Below, one piece after another: positions 52,503 to 61,008 of a DNA stretch of 64,000 bases. The first letter of the stretch is position 1. The number at the start of each line of letters is the position of its first letter. The position numbers and the translations under genes were made by a program. This DNA is from Sphingomonas_I sp035317925 (GTDB taxonomy: Bacteria; Pseudomonadota; Alphaproteobacteria; Sphingomonadales; Sphingomonadaceae). The notes below the pieces were generated by a model. That model was not told the origin of the DNA, made no database searches, and saw only the letters and a list, made by a program, of their open reading frames with translations. The stretch is from the NCBI RefSeq assembly GCF_035317925.1, contig NZ_DATHFV010000127.1:1-64000 (forward strand), read 5' to 3'.

Positions 52503-52919
52503 ATGCCCAAATATCTCCACACCATGATCCGCGTGTCCGATCCCGACGCGACGATCCGCTTCTTCGAATTGCTCGGCCTCCGCGAAGTGCGGCGCATGGA
52601 CAATGAAAAGGGGCGCTTCACGCTGATCTTCCTCGCAGCCCCTGGCGACGAGGAGGCGCAGGTCGAGCTTACCCATAATTGGGACGAGGCCGGTTATGAC
52701 GGCGGCCGCAATTTCGGCCATCTCGCCTATCGCGTCGATGACATCTACGCGACCTGCCAGCGGCTGATGGACGCCGGCGTGACGATCAACCGCCCGCCGC
52801 GCGACGGCCACATGGCGTTCGTGCGCACGCCCGATAACATCTCGGTCGAATTGCTGCAGGATGGCCATTTGCCGCCGCAGGAGCCGTGGGCGTCGATGCC
52901 CAATACGGGCGCCTGGTGA
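52503..52919 (+). CDS. gloA: lactoylglutathione lyase (glyoxalase I)
   Basis: 138 residues of the VOC fold. The metal ligands His6, Glu55, His73 and Glu116 are all visible (HTMIRV, VELTHNW, FGHLAYRV, SVELLQ). It converts the methylglyoxal-glutathione hemithioacetal to S-lactoylglutathione. The next gene, seven bases away, is glyoxalase II, so the pair completes the detoxification pathway. Confidence 0.92.
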   Translation: MPKYLHTMIRVSDPDATIRFFELLGLREVRRMDNEKGRFTLIFLAAPGDEEAQVELTHNWDEAGYDGGRNFGHLAYRVDDIYATCQRLMDAGVTINRPPRDGHMAFVRTPDNISVELLQDGHLPPQEPWASMPNTGAW

Positions 52920-52926
52920 CGCGGCG

Positions 52927-53655
52927 ATGATCGAGGTCGTCCGCATTCCGGTGCTTGAGGACAATTATATCTGGCTGGCGCATGACGATGTCAGCGGCGA
53001 GACGGTGGTGATCGACCCCGCCGAGGCTGCACCGGTATTGGCGGAAGCGGACCGGCGAGGCTGGCGGATCGGCCAGATCTGGAACACGCACTGGCACGGC
53101 GATCACATCGGCGGCAACGCCGCGATCAAGGCCGCGACCGGCTGCCTCGTCACCGGCCCCGCCGCCGAGGCCGCCAAGATCCCGACGCTCGACCGCATGG
53201 TGGGCGAGGGCGACGTGGTGCACATCGGCGCGGTCGCGGCGCACGTGCTGGAAGTGCCCGCGCATACCGCCGGCCATATCGCTTATTACCTTCCCGAAGC
53301 GGGGATCGCCTTCGTCGGCGACACCTTGTTCGCGATGGGCTGCGGGCGATTGTTCGAAGGGACGCCGGCGCAGATGTGGACCAACATGCAGCGCCTCGCC
53401 GCCTTGCCGTCCGAGACGATCGTCTATTGCGCGCACGAATATACGCAGGCGAACGGGCGCTACGCGCGTGTCGCCGAACCCGACAATCAGGCGGTGATCG
53501 ATCGCATGCGCGAGGTCGACGCGCTGCGCGCGCAAGGGCAGGCGACCGTGCCGACCACGATCGCGCTCGAACTTGCGACCAATCCCTTCATGCGCGCGGA
53601 CAGCGTCGAGACGCTCGCGCGGCGCCGCGCGGAAAAGGATATTTTCCGGGGATGA
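52927..53655 (+). CDS. gloB: hydroxyacylglutathione hydrolase (glyoxalase II)
   Basis: 242 residues from ATG at 52927; the frame is open upstream by chance. The binuclear zinc motif THWHGDH (His55, His57, Asp59, His60) is intact, followed by AHTAGHIAYY, GDTLFAMGCGRLFEG and AHEYTQANGR. It hydrolyses S-lactoylglutathione to D-lactate and glutathione. It directly follows gloA. Confidence 0.94.
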   Translation: MIEVVRIPVLEDNYIWLAHDDVSGETVVIDPAEAAPVLAEADRRGWRIGQIWNTHWHGDHIGGNAAIKAATGCLVTGPAAEAAKIPTLDRMVGEGDVVHIGAVAAHVLEVPAHTAGHIAYYLPEAGIAFVGDTLFAMGCGRLFEGTPAQMWTNMQRLAALPSETIVYCAHEYTQANGRYARVAEPDNQAVIDRMREVDALRAQGQATVPTTIALELATNPFMRADSVETLARRRAEKDIFRG

Positions 53656-53708
53656 ACCTTCGCGCCCGAAGGCGTATCAAAGCGTTATGGCACAAGGAGG
53701 ATTTTCCC

Positions 53709-54104
53709 ATGCGAAGCCTGATCCACGCCGCCCTGATCGCCGGCCTGACCGCCGCCCCGATCGCGCCGCTCGCTGCCGCCCGCCTCACGCCTGAGGCGCA
53801 GCTCGCCAAGCTGATCGATGGCCGCGTCGCCGGCAAACCGGTCGACTGCATCAACCTCGGCATCAGCAGCAATGATTCGCAGAAGATTCCGGGGCTGGCC
53901 ATGGCCTATCGCCAGGGCACGACCTGGTATGTCAGCCGGTTCCAGGATGGCTGCCCGCAGCTCCGTGATGACACGATCCTGATCACCAGGGTCCACAGCT
54001 CGCAGCTCTGCCGCGGCGATTTCGCGGAGCTGCGCATGAGCGGCGCGAACATTCCGGTCGGCACCTGCGTGTTCGACAGCTTCGTGCCCTACCGCAAGGA
54101 ATAG
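53709..54104 (+). CDS. secreted four-cysteine protein, copy 1
   Basis: 131 residues after an AAGGAGG ribosome site, with signal peptide MRSLIHAALIAGLTAAPIAPLAAA. Four cysteines occur in the order VDCINL, DGCPQL, QLCRGD and GTCVFD, and the end is FVPYRKE. Four bases after its stop begins a paralogue with the same cysteine pattern. They probably form two disulfides in the periplasm. Function not recognised. Confidence 0.8.
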   Translation: MRSLIHAALIAGLTAAPIAPLAAARLTPEAQLAKLIDGRVAGKPVDCINLGISSNDSQKIPGLAMAYRQGTTWYVSRFQDGCPQLRDDTILITRVHSSQLCRGDFAELRMSGANIPVGTCVFDSFVPYRKE

Positions 54105-54108
54105 CATC

Positions 54109-54480
54109 ATGGCCCGAACGCTGATCGCGCTGGTGGCCGGTGGTCTGCTGGCGGCACCGGCCTGTGCAAGCACGGATGCGCTGTCCGATCTGCTCAAGGG
54201 CAAGACCGCGGACGCGCCGCGCCGGTGCATCTTCCCCGACCGCTCGGCGCAGCCGGAGATCATCGACGGTACCGCGATCGTCTATCGCGATGCGCGCTAC
54301 ACCTATGTCGCGCGCTTCAAGGGCGGCTGCCCGGCCTTGCGCGAGGGCCGCCGGATCGTGACCCGCGGCGCCGGCGGCCAATTATGCGAGAATGATCCGG
54401 TGCACGTGACCGAGACGACCGGCGCGGACTTCGGCTTTTGCACCTTCGACCAGTTCACGCCGTACAGAAAGGCGCGCTAA
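54109..54480 (+). CDS. secreted four-cysteine protein, copy 2
   Basis: 123 residues with signal peptide MARTLIALVAGGLLAAPACA. The mature protein repeats the neighbour's pattern: RRCIFP, GGCPAL, QLCEND, GFCTFD and end FTPYRKAR, although most other residues differ. An extra cysteine lies at the signal peptide end. Tandem duplication followed by divergence is the simplest explanation. Function not recognised. Its 3' end overlaps the antisense small gene at 54455-54480. Confidence 0.8.
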   Translation: MARTLIALVAGGLLAAPACASTDALSDLLKGKTADAPRRCIFPDRSAQPEIIDGTAIVYRDARYTYVARFKGGCPALREGRRIVTRGAGGQLCENDPVHVTETTGADFGFCTFDQFTPYRKAR

Positions 54481-54709
54481 GCCCGCGGAAACGGCGGTCC
54501 GCGTTTGTTTGAACGGGCTGAAGGCCTGGCCTGAGCAAGCGGGGGAAGGCCTCGACCCTGCGATCGCGCTGCCAGAGCTCGAGCGGATAGGGTCCCCGGT
54601 AGAGTTTTGCGGCTTCGATCGCGGCTGCGTCGCTATCGGCTTCGATCGCTTCGAAGCGATCGATGTGGCCGCCGACACTGGTCATGAAATAGAGTCGATA
54701 ATTGGTCAC
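54455..54709 (-). CDS. small protein of unknown function
   Basis: 84 residues starting at GTG 54709 with GGAG about ten bases upstream. The start MTNYRLYFMTSVGGHIDRFE followed by ADSDAAAIEAAKLY resembles a small sphingomonad protein type seen with many variants, but I cannot name a function. It overlaps the 3' end of the four-cysteine gene on the other strand. Upstream is a low-GC spacer (54720-54930) that likely holds its promoter. Confidence 0.6.
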   Translation of the reverse strand: MTNYRLYFMTSVGGHIDRFEAIEADSDAAAIEAAKLYRGPYPLELWQRDRRVEAFPRLLRPGLQPVQTNADRRFRGLSAPFCTA

Positions 54710-54933
54710 AGACGATCTCCAGCCAGGGGGTCAGGCTTCTGTCGTCAACACCACGCACTCATCAACGATAATAAGTATATCGAGCGGAATGCAAAAATAA
54801 CAAGGTTAAGTATCGGATATTATAGGACCAATATGACCCGATAAAATTGGGAACATATTGTCGATAATCTTAGTCAGCTGACAAGTGAGAGAAGAATTAT
54901 TTATATGAATGGTGCCTGTACGCCAAAGGAGCG

Positions 54934-56679
54934 TCAGGCCTTCGGTCCGTACAGCGCGTCGAGACGCTCCCCATAACGTTCGCGCAGCACGTGCCGCCGC
55001 ACCTTGAGCGACGGCGTCAGCGCGCCATTCTCGATCGTGAAGGCCTCGTCCGCCACGAGCACGCGGCGCACCCGTTCGATCACCGACAGGCCCGCATTGA
55101 CGCGATCGACCGCCGCCATCATCGCCTTGTGCAGGTCGGTGCCCGGGGCGAGCGTCGCTTCCCATTCCTTGTCGGGCACGACCAGCCCGACCAGGTACGG
55201 CCGCCGGTCGCCGATCACCATCGCCTGCGCGATCTCGGGTTCGAGCGTGAGCATGCCCTCGACCCGCTGGGGCGAGACATTGTCGCCCTTGTCGTTGACG
55301 ATCAGGTCCTTCTTGCGGTCGGTGATCACGATCCGCCCCGCTTCGTCGAGATGGCCGACGTCGCCGGTATGGAGCCAGCCGTCGATCAGCACGCGCGCGC
55401 TCTCGGCATCGTTGCGCCAGTAACCGTGCATCACATTCTCGCCGCGCACGAGGATCTCGCCATCCTGGGCGATCCTGACCTCGGTGCCCATCACCGGCGG
55501 CCCGACGCTCTCCATCGTGATGCCCGCGCGCGGCCGATTGACCGAGATGAGCGGACCGCACTCGGTCTGGCCATAGCCCTGCAGCAACGTCACGCCGAGC
55601 GCGCGGAAGAAGCGCCCGACCTCGGGATTGAGCGGCGCGCCGCCGGACACCAGGGCCTTCACCCGCCCGCCGAACCGCGCGCGCACCTTCTTGCGCACGG
55701 TCACGTCCAGCAGCAGGTCGAGCGGCTTGTCGGCAATGCTCTTTTTCGGCTTGGCATCGAGCGCGAGCGCCTGAGCGAGCAGCCATTGCGCCGCTTTGCC
55801 CTGCTTCTCGATCTGCTTGATGATCCGCCCGCGCAGCAATTCGAACAGGCGCGGCACCACGATCATGATCGTCGGCCCGACCTCCTCCATGTTGGAGGCA
55901 AGCTTCTCGATGCTCTCGGCATAATGGATCTGGCCGCCCAGGCTGATCGGGAAATGCTGGCCGAACGTATGCTCATAGGCATGGCTCAGCGGCAGCAGGC
56001 TCAGGAAGATTTCCAGCCCGCTCTCGAAATCCCCGCGGATGACATCGGTCGCGCCCGCGCAATTCTGCAGGATCGCGCCATGATGCTGGCGCACGCCGCG
56101 CGGGGACCCGCCGGTGCCGCTGGTATAGATGACGCAGGCAACATCCTCGCGCTTGAAGTCGGCGCGCGCGGCCGCGGCCGCGACATCGCCCGGCTGGTCC
56201 GCGACCAGGGCATGCCATTCGTGGATGCGGACCGCGCCGATCCGCTCGCGCTGCAGCGGCTCGATCCCGATCACCATCTCGCATTCGGATGATCTGGCGA
56301 CGGCCGGCAGCAGCGTCTTGGCAAGCGCCGCGGTCGAGACGATCGCGATGCGCGCGCCGCTGTCGTTGAGGACATGCGCATGATCGCTGGTCGTGTTGCT
56401 GGTATAGGCCGGCACGGTGATGCCGCCCGCAGCCATGATCGCGAGATCGGCAATCGCCCATTCGGGCCGATTCTCGGACACGAGCAAGACCCGGTCGCAG
56501 CGTTCCAGCCCGAGCCCGCGCAGCGCCTCGGCAAGCTTGGCGACGCAACGCGCGGTCTCGGCCCAGCTCAGCGACCGCCACGCGCCGTCTTCCTTCCAGA
56601 ACAGGAAAGGCGCGTCGCCAAATTCGGCCGCGCGCGTGAAGAACATCGTGACCAGATTGGGGAAGGGCTCGATCGCCAT
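54934..56679 (-). CDS. long-chain fatty acid-CoA ligase (AMP-dependent)
   Basis: 581 residues from ATG at 56679 after GCAGGAGAG; the frame is open far upstream only as a shadow of the next gene. The AMP-binding loop YTSGTGGSPRGV, GGAPLNPEV, YGQTECGP, HTGDVG and ITDRKKDLIVNDKGD motifs are present. It activates a fatty acid to acyl-AMP and then acyl-CoA. The last residues keep the C-terminal lysine region. The chain length is not readable. Confidence 0.92.
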   Translation of the reverse strand: MAIEPFPNLVTMFFTRAAEFGDAPFLFWKEDGAWRSLSWAETARCVAKLAEALRGLGLERCDRVLLVSENRPEWAIADLAIMAAGGITVPAYTSNTTSDHAHVLNDSGARIAIVSTAALAKTLLPAVARSSECEMVIGIEPLQRERIGAVRIHEWHALVADQPGDVAAAAARADFKREDVACVIYTSGTGGSPRGVRQHHGAILQNCAGATDVIRGDFESGLEIFLSLLPLSHAYEHTFGQHFPISLGGQIHYAESIEKLASNMEEVGPTIMIVVPRLFELLRGRIIKQIEKQGKAAQWLLAQALALDAKPKKSIADKPLDLLLDVTVRKKVRARFGGRVKALVSGGAPLNPEVGRFFRALGVTLLQGYGQTECGPLISVNRPRAGITMESVGPPVMGTEVRIAQDGEILVRGENVMHGYWRNDAESARVLIDGWLHTGDVGHLDEAGRIVITDRKKDLIVNDKGDNVSPQRVEGMLTLEPEIAQAMVIGDRRPYLVGLVVPDKEWEATLAPGTDLHKAMMAAVDRVNAGLSVIERVRRVLVADEAFTIENGALTPSLKVRRHVLRERYGERLDALYGPKA

Positions 56680-56701
56680 CGTCTCTCCTGCCCTTATTAT
56701 T

Positions 56702-56794
56702 CCCCTCCCGCTTGCGGGAGGGGTTGGGGAGGGGCGTCCCCCCTTGCACCAGCGCTGAATGCCCTCCCCCGCCCCCTCCCGCAAGCGGGAGGGG
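56702..56794. repeat. second repeat family, two C/G-rich hairpins
   Basis: Two copies of a nearly self-complementary 22-mer, CCCCTCCCGCTTGCGGGAGG.. at 56702-56723 and CCCCTCCCGCAAGCGGGAGG.. at 56773-56794, lie between the ligase and gamma-glutamyltranspeptidase genes. They are unrelated to the CCGGACTTGTTCCGG family. Each can form a strong hairpin. Confidence 0.75.
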
Positions 56795-56804
56795 AGAAGA
56801 TTGC

Positions 56805-58544
56805 TTATTCGTGCACCCCGGGCTGCATCGTAACGCGCTTGCCGCCGGTCACCGTCCCGCTCACCGCCATCGCCACGCCTTCGCTGCGCGGATCGGCGGC
56901 ACCGGCCCAGCGCCCGCCGACCTGCTCGATCGCATTGGCCTTGAGCCCCAGCGGCGCGGGCCGCAGCCGCTCGCCGAGCTGCGCTAACGCCGGCAGCATC
57001 GGCTCCAATTGCGTGCCTTGCTCGACCACGCCGCCCGGGCCGGGCGTGTAGATCAGCCCCATCCCGATCGCGTCCTGCGCGCGCATATGCCAGTCGAGCA
57101 CGCCGATCAGCGCCTTGGCGACCTGCGCGATGATCGTCGATCCGCCCGCCGCACCGATCGCGATCCGGACCTTGCCGTCGGGGCCGTAGACGATCGTCGG
57201 CGCCATCGAGCTGCGCGGGCGCTTGCCGGCTTCGACGCGGTTGGCGGCGGACATGCCGCCGCGTTCGGGGACGATATCGAAATCGGTGAGCTCGTTGTTG
57301 AGCAGGATGCCGTCGACGGTCAGGCCCGATCCGAACACGCTTTCGATCGTCGAGGTGACCTCGACGACGTTCCCCTGCGCGTCGACCGCCGCCATGTCCG
57401 TCGTGCCATGTTCGGGGCTGGCGATCCCCGCCATCCGCACCGGCACGCCCGCGGGCGCGCCGGGCGCGATCGTCGGCATCGTGCGGTCGGGCGCGATCAG
57501 CGCCGATCGGCGCGCGAGATAAGTGGCGTCGAGCAGGCCGCGCACTGGCACGGTCACATGATCGGCGTCGCCCATGTAGGCGTCGCGGTCGGCGTAGGCG
57601 AGGCGCTCGCTCTCGGCCAACAGATGCCAGGCAACGGGATTGTCCTTGCCCAGCTTGGCGAGGTCGAACCGCTCGAGTTGCTTGAGGATCATCAGCACGG
57701 TGATGCCGCCGGCCGAAGGCGGCCCCATGCCGCACACGCGATAGACGCGGTAGGTGCCGCAGATCGGCGCGCGCTCCTTCGCCTGATAGGCGGTGAGGTC
57801 GGCCATCGTCATCTTCGACGCGTTGCGCGGCGCATGATTGACCGCCGCGACCAGCTTCTGGCCAGGCTCGCCATGATAGAAATAGTCCGGGCCTTGTGCC
57901 GCGATCTTCGCGAACAAGGCGGCCTGTTCGGGATCCTTCAGGATCGCGCCGACCGGCAGCGCGGTGCCGTCGGCCGCGAAGAAATGCTTCCGGCCCCAAT
58001 CGGAGAGGATCGCGTCGCCCCATTGCGCGATCGAATTGTGCAGGCGCGGGGTTATCCTGTAGCCATCGCGCGCCAGCCGGATCGCGGGCTGGAACAGGGC
58101 CGCCCACGGCAGCCGGCCATAGCGGGCATGCGCCAGCGCCATCATCCGCAGATTGCCGGGCACGCCGACGCTGCGTCCGCCCGGTACCGCTTCCTGATGC
58201 TGGAGGGGCTGGCCGTTCTGATAGAACCAATGCCCGTCCGCCGCCGCCGGCGCGGCCTCGCGCCCATCGAACGTCGCGAATTTGTTCGTCTTCGCATCAT
58301 GATGGACCATGAAGCCGCCGCCGCCGATGCCCGAGCTTTGCGGCTCGACCACATTGAGCGCGAGCATCATCGCGATCGCCGCGTCGGCGGCGCTGCCGCC
58401 CTTGCGCAATATCTCGACCCCGGCCGCCGCCGCGCGCGGATCGGCAGCGGACACCAAGCCGGCTTTTGTCTGTGGGGATCTGGCGGGCGCCGCCGCCAGC
58501 GGCAGCGCGAGCGCGGCGAGGAGGAGCAGGAGGGGGCGGATCAT
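56805..58544 (-). CDS. ggt: gamma-glutamyltranspeptidase
   Basis: 579 residues from ATG at 58544, giving signal peptide MIRPLLLLLAALALPLAAA; the upstream frame is spurious. The autoprocessing site is EHGTTDMAAVD, with the catalytic threonine near residue 380, and NVVEPQSSGIGGGGF and GKRPRSSMAPT are other family motifs. It removes the gamma-glutamyl group of glutathione and related peptides in the periplasm. Preceded by a repeat pair and the ligase. Confidence 0.94.
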   Translation of the reverse strand: MIRPLLLLLAALALPLAAAPARSPQTKAGLVSAADPRAAAAGVEILRKGGSAADAAIAMMLALNVVEPQSSGIGGGGFMVHHDAKTNKFATFDGREAAPAAADGHWFYQNGQPLQHQEAVPGGRSVGVPGNLRMMALAHARYGRLPWAALFQPAIRLARDGYRITPRLHNSIAQWGDAILSDWGRKHFFAADGTALPVGAILKDPEQAALFAKIAAQGPDYFYHGEPGQKLVAAVNHAPRNASKMTMADLTAYQAKERAPICGTYRVYRVCGMGPPSAGGITVLMILKQLERFDLAKLGKDNPVAWHLLAESERLAYADRDAYMGDADHVTVPVRGLLDATYLARRSALIAPDRTMPTIAPGAPAGVPVRMAGIASPEHGTTDMAAVDAQGNVVEVTSTIESVFGSGLTVDGILLNNELTDFDIVPERGGMSAANRVEAGKRPRSSMAPTIVYGPDGKVRIAIGAAGGSTIIAQVAKALIGVLDWHMRAQDAIGMGLIYTPGPGGVVEQGTQLEPMLPALAQLGERLRPAPLGLKANAIEQVGGRWAGAADPRSEGVAMAVSGTVTGGKRVTMQPGVHE

Positions 58545-58588
58545 GCGGCCCCTGATAGCCGGTCGAAATGCTCCCGCAAGCGCTACCT

Positions 58589-58621
58589 CGTCACCCCGGA
58601 CTTGTTCCGGGGTCCACCGGG
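58589..58621. repeat. REP-like hairpin, left of GIY-YIG gene
   Basis: CGTCACCCCGGACTTGTTCC... ending GGGGTCCACCGGG. The stem CCCCGGA/TCCGGGG is closed by CTTGT. It ends three bases before the stop codon of the GIY-YIG gene and is inverted with respect to 58951-58982. Confidence 0.85.
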
Positions 58622-58624
58622 AGA

Positions 58625-58933
58625 TCAACGCAACGGGTCGAAACCCAGCGCCGCCGCCAGATCGTTCCACTCCGGATTATCGCGCTCGATCAGGTTCCTT
58701 TTCCAGTCGCGCGGCCATTTCTTGATGCGTTTTTCGGATGCGATCGCATCGGTCATCTGGTCGGTCAGTTCGTACCAGACCAATTGCTTCACATCATGGC
58801 GTTTGGTGAAGCCGTCGTGCGCGCCCGTTCGGTGCTGCGCGACACGCGCGCCAAGGTCCGAAGTCATGCCAACATAGAGCGTGCCGTTATAGCCGCTGGC
58901 TAGCATGTAGACGCACGGTTGCCGTTCCCGCAT
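58625..58933 (-). CDS. GIY-YIG nuclease superfamily protein
   Basis: 102 residues. The family's first motif is CVYMLAS, the second LYVGMTSDL, then ARVAQHRTG, and the conserved Glu is in IASEKRIKKW. GIY-YIG proteins cut DNA at structured or specific sites; this single-domain small type is of unclear role. Its ends lie 3 and 17 bases from two inverted REP-like hairpins, so gene and repeats look like one unit. No DNA-binding domain besides the nuclease is seen. Confidence 0.88.
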   Translation of the reverse strand: MRERQPCVYMLASGYNGTLYVGMTSDLGARVAQHRTGAHDGFTKRHDVKQLVWYELTDQMTDAIASEKRIKKWPRDWKRNLIERDNPEWNDLAAALGFDPLR

Positions 58934-58950
58934 CCGGGATTTGTGCCGCC

Positions 58951-58982
58951 CGGTGGATGCCGGAACAAGTCCGGCATGACGG
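58951..58982. repeat. REP-like hairpin, right of GIY-YIG gene
   Basis: CGGTGGATGCCGGAACAAGT... ending CCGGCATGACGG. The stem is TGCCGGA/TCCGGCA on the other strand. Compared with the left unit, the outer bases have changed from CC/GG to TG/CA together, keeping the hairpin. Inverted to 58589-58621. Confidence 0.85.
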
Positions 58983-58987
58983 ATCGC

Positions 58988-59206
58988 TTAGTCGATAATG
59001 GGGCCCTTCTGGTCTGCCTCCCCGCTCCGCCCACCGAACAGCGCCAGGCCAAGCAGGGTCAGGCACGGCGTCACCAGCGCGATCGCGCCCGCGCCGATTT
59101 CGGATCCGGTGAGCAGATGGCCGATGCAATAGCCGACCACATAATTGAGGCCGAGAAACAGGCTCAGGCTGAACAAAGCGGGCGCTTCGATCGGCTTGTG
59201 GCCCAT
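58988..59206 (-). CDS. small two-span membrane protein
   Basis: 72 residues from ATG at 59206 after GGAGAG. Two hydrophobic segments, about 10-30 and 38-58, are separated by a short loop. The C-terminus is charged. No family is recognised. It starts 6 bases beyond the GIY-YIG right-hand repeat, on the same strand, and may use its own promoter. Confidence 0.6.
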   Translation of the reverse strand: MGHKPIEAPALFSLSLFLGLNYVVGYCIGHLLTGSEIGAGAIALVTPCLTLLGLALFGGRSGEADQKGPIID

Positions 59207-59245
59207 GATCGTATCTCTCCTCGACGCCACCCTTCGTCAGGGCGG

Positions 59246-60283
59246 TCAGCGATTGTCCGAACCGATGGCCGAACGGATACTCGAGTGGCCTTCCGATCGT
59301 AACAACGCTGCCAGTTCACTTTCGATCCGGCGCGGCAAGTAAGGTCCCTGATAGATCAACGCGGTATAGATCTGGACCAGGCTTGCCCCGGCCTTGATCC
59401 GGGCAAAGGCATCCGCGCCGCTGGCGATGCCGCCCGCCGCGATCAGCGGCAGCGCGTCTCCGGTCGCGCGCCGGAAATCGCGCAGCCGTTCGAGCGCGAG
59501 GCTTTTGAGCGGCGCGCCCGACAGGCCGCCCATCTGATGCGCGTCGAGGCTTTCGAGCGGCGGGCGCGAAACGGTGGTATTGCTGACGATCAGCGCGTCG
59601 ATCCCGCGATCGATCGCGACGCGCGATATCGCGTCGACATCGGCGGGCTCGAGGTCGGGCGCGACCTTGAGGAAGATCGGCGGGCCACCGGCAGGCCGCG
59701 CCGCCATTACCGCTTCGAGCAGGGCATCGAGCGCGGCCTCGTCCTGCAGCGCGCGCAGCCCGGGCGTGTTGGGCGAGGAGATGTTGACCGTCAGATAATC
59801 GGCGACCGGCGCCATCGCCGCCACGCCCGTCGCATAATCGGCGATGCGATCGGCCGCATCCTTGTTGGCGCCGATATTGACCCCGACGATGCCGGGCCTT
59901 CCGCGACGCCGCCGCAGCCGTTTGAGCGCGGCGGCCTGGCCGGCATTGTTGAAGCCCATCCGGTTGATGATCGCCTCGTCCTCCGGCAGCCGGAACAGGC
60001 GCGGCCTGGGATTGCCCGTCTGCGGTAGCGGCGTGACCGTGCCGACCTCGACGAAGCCGAAGCCGAGCGCGAGCAGCGCGTCGGGGGCCTTCGCATCCTT
60101 GTCGAGCCCCGCGGCGAGGCCGACGGGGCTGGGAAAGTTCAGGCCGGCGAGCGCGACTGCCAGGATCGGATCATGCTTTACCGTCCGAACCGGCAGTGCC
60201 TTCAGGCCGAGGAAGGCGAGATTGTGCGCGCGTTCCGGATCGAGCGTGAACAGCCAGGGGCGAGCGAGCGAATAGAGCGACAT
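59246..60283 (-). CDS. pyrD: dihydroorotate dehydrogenase, class 2
   Basis: 345 residues from ATG at 60283. Class 2 features are the N-terminal membrane-association segment (RPWLFTLDPERAHNLAF), the FMN site (GLAAGLDKD, GVNIGANKD, VNISSPNTPGL) and GGIASGADAF near the C-terminus. It oxidises dihydroorotate to orotate, with ubiquinone as acceptor at the inner membrane. The frame continues upstream by chance. Confidence 0.95.
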   Translation of the reverse strand: MSLYSLARPWLFTLDPERAHNLAFLGLKALPVRTVKHDPILAVALAGLNFPSPVGLAAGLDKDAKAPDALLALGFGFVEVGTVTPLPQTGNPRPRLFRLPEDEAIINRMGFNNAGQAAALKRLRRRRGRPGIVGVNIGANKDAADRIADYATGVAAMAPVADYLTVNISSPNTPGLRALQDEAALDALLEAVMAARPAGGPPIFLKVAPDLEPADVDAISRVAIDRGIDALIVSNTTVSRPPLESLDAHQMGGLSGAPLKSLALERLRDFRRATGDALPLIAAGGIASGADAFARIKAGASLVQIYTALIYQGPYLPRRIESELAALLRSEGHSSIRSAIGSDNR

Positions 60284-60323
60284 CGGATCGGCTATAGAGG
60301 CGCATTCCCCCAACTCGCCATCC

Positions 60324-60950
60324 TCAATTCTCTTTACCCAGCACCTCGGCCATCGCGCGCTGGTCCCAGCGGATCTGCAGCGGCTCGGCGGTGGCCGCGA
60401 CATAGGCGCCGACATGGATGTGCGGCGCGCGCGCCATGCCGTTATTGCCGTCGAGCGCGACCACCTCGCCGCGCTTCACCCGATCGCCCACCTTCACCTT
60501 TATGTCGGTGACATGGCCGTAGACGATGATGATGCCGTCGTCGGTGCGGAATTGCAGCATCGCGGCGGGTGGCTTGCCCATCGTGCCCGGCACATTGTCG
60601 TCGGCTTTGGCGAGCACGCCGATCACGATCCCGTCGACCGGCGCCAGCACCTCGGCATGCCAGCCATACCAGTCGGCATTGGTTTTGCCGGTGGTGCGAT
60701 AGGGTTTCAGATAGCCGGTGCGCCCGTCGAGCCCGCCGCCGATCATGCAATCGGTGCCGAGCGCGTCGCCCGCATAATCGAGCTGGCCATACCAATGTTC
60801 GACGCAGAAATAGTCCTGCCTGAACAATGGCCCCAGCAGCACCTGATGAATCTCGCCCGTCACCGGCGCCGCCTTGGGCGGCATCACGAAGGTGCGCGGC
60901 GGCGCGACGGCGGCATCGGCCAGCAAAGCGAGCGCGAAAGCAAACGGCAT
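60324..60950 (-). CDS. M23/LytM peptidase family protein, possibly with altered metal site
   Basis: 208 residues with a signal peptide (MPFAFALALLADAAVAPP). VYGHVTDIKVKVGDRVKRGEVVAL and PHIHVGA match the M23 core, giving the HxH pair and the YGH histidine. The first-ligand motif HxxxD reads ALGTD, so the first histidine appears to be alanine. It may be an inactive or atypical endopeptidase. It is close to pyrD but probably a separate gene. Confidence 0.7.
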   Translation of the reverse strand: MPFAFALALLADAAVAPPRTFVMPPKAAPVTGEIHQVLLGPLFRQDYFCVEHWYGQLDYAGDALGTDCMIGGGLDGRTGYLKPYRTTGKTNADWYGWHAEVLAPVDGIVIGVLAKADDNVPGTMGKPPAAMLQFRTDDGIIIVYGHVTDIKVKVGDRVKRGEVVALDGNNGMARAPHIHVGAYVAATAEPLQIRWDQRAMAEVLGKEN

Positions 60951-61008
60951 GGGAACCCCCAGGTTGCCGTCGGGCTAACCCGCGCTTGCTTTGCTGTCCA
61001 TGCGGGTC

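Noticed and set aside
54934..58230. A 1098-residue ligase fused to an N-terminal extension
   Set aside because: The extension is a shadow of ggt in another frame, and a normal start with a GGAG site is at 56679.
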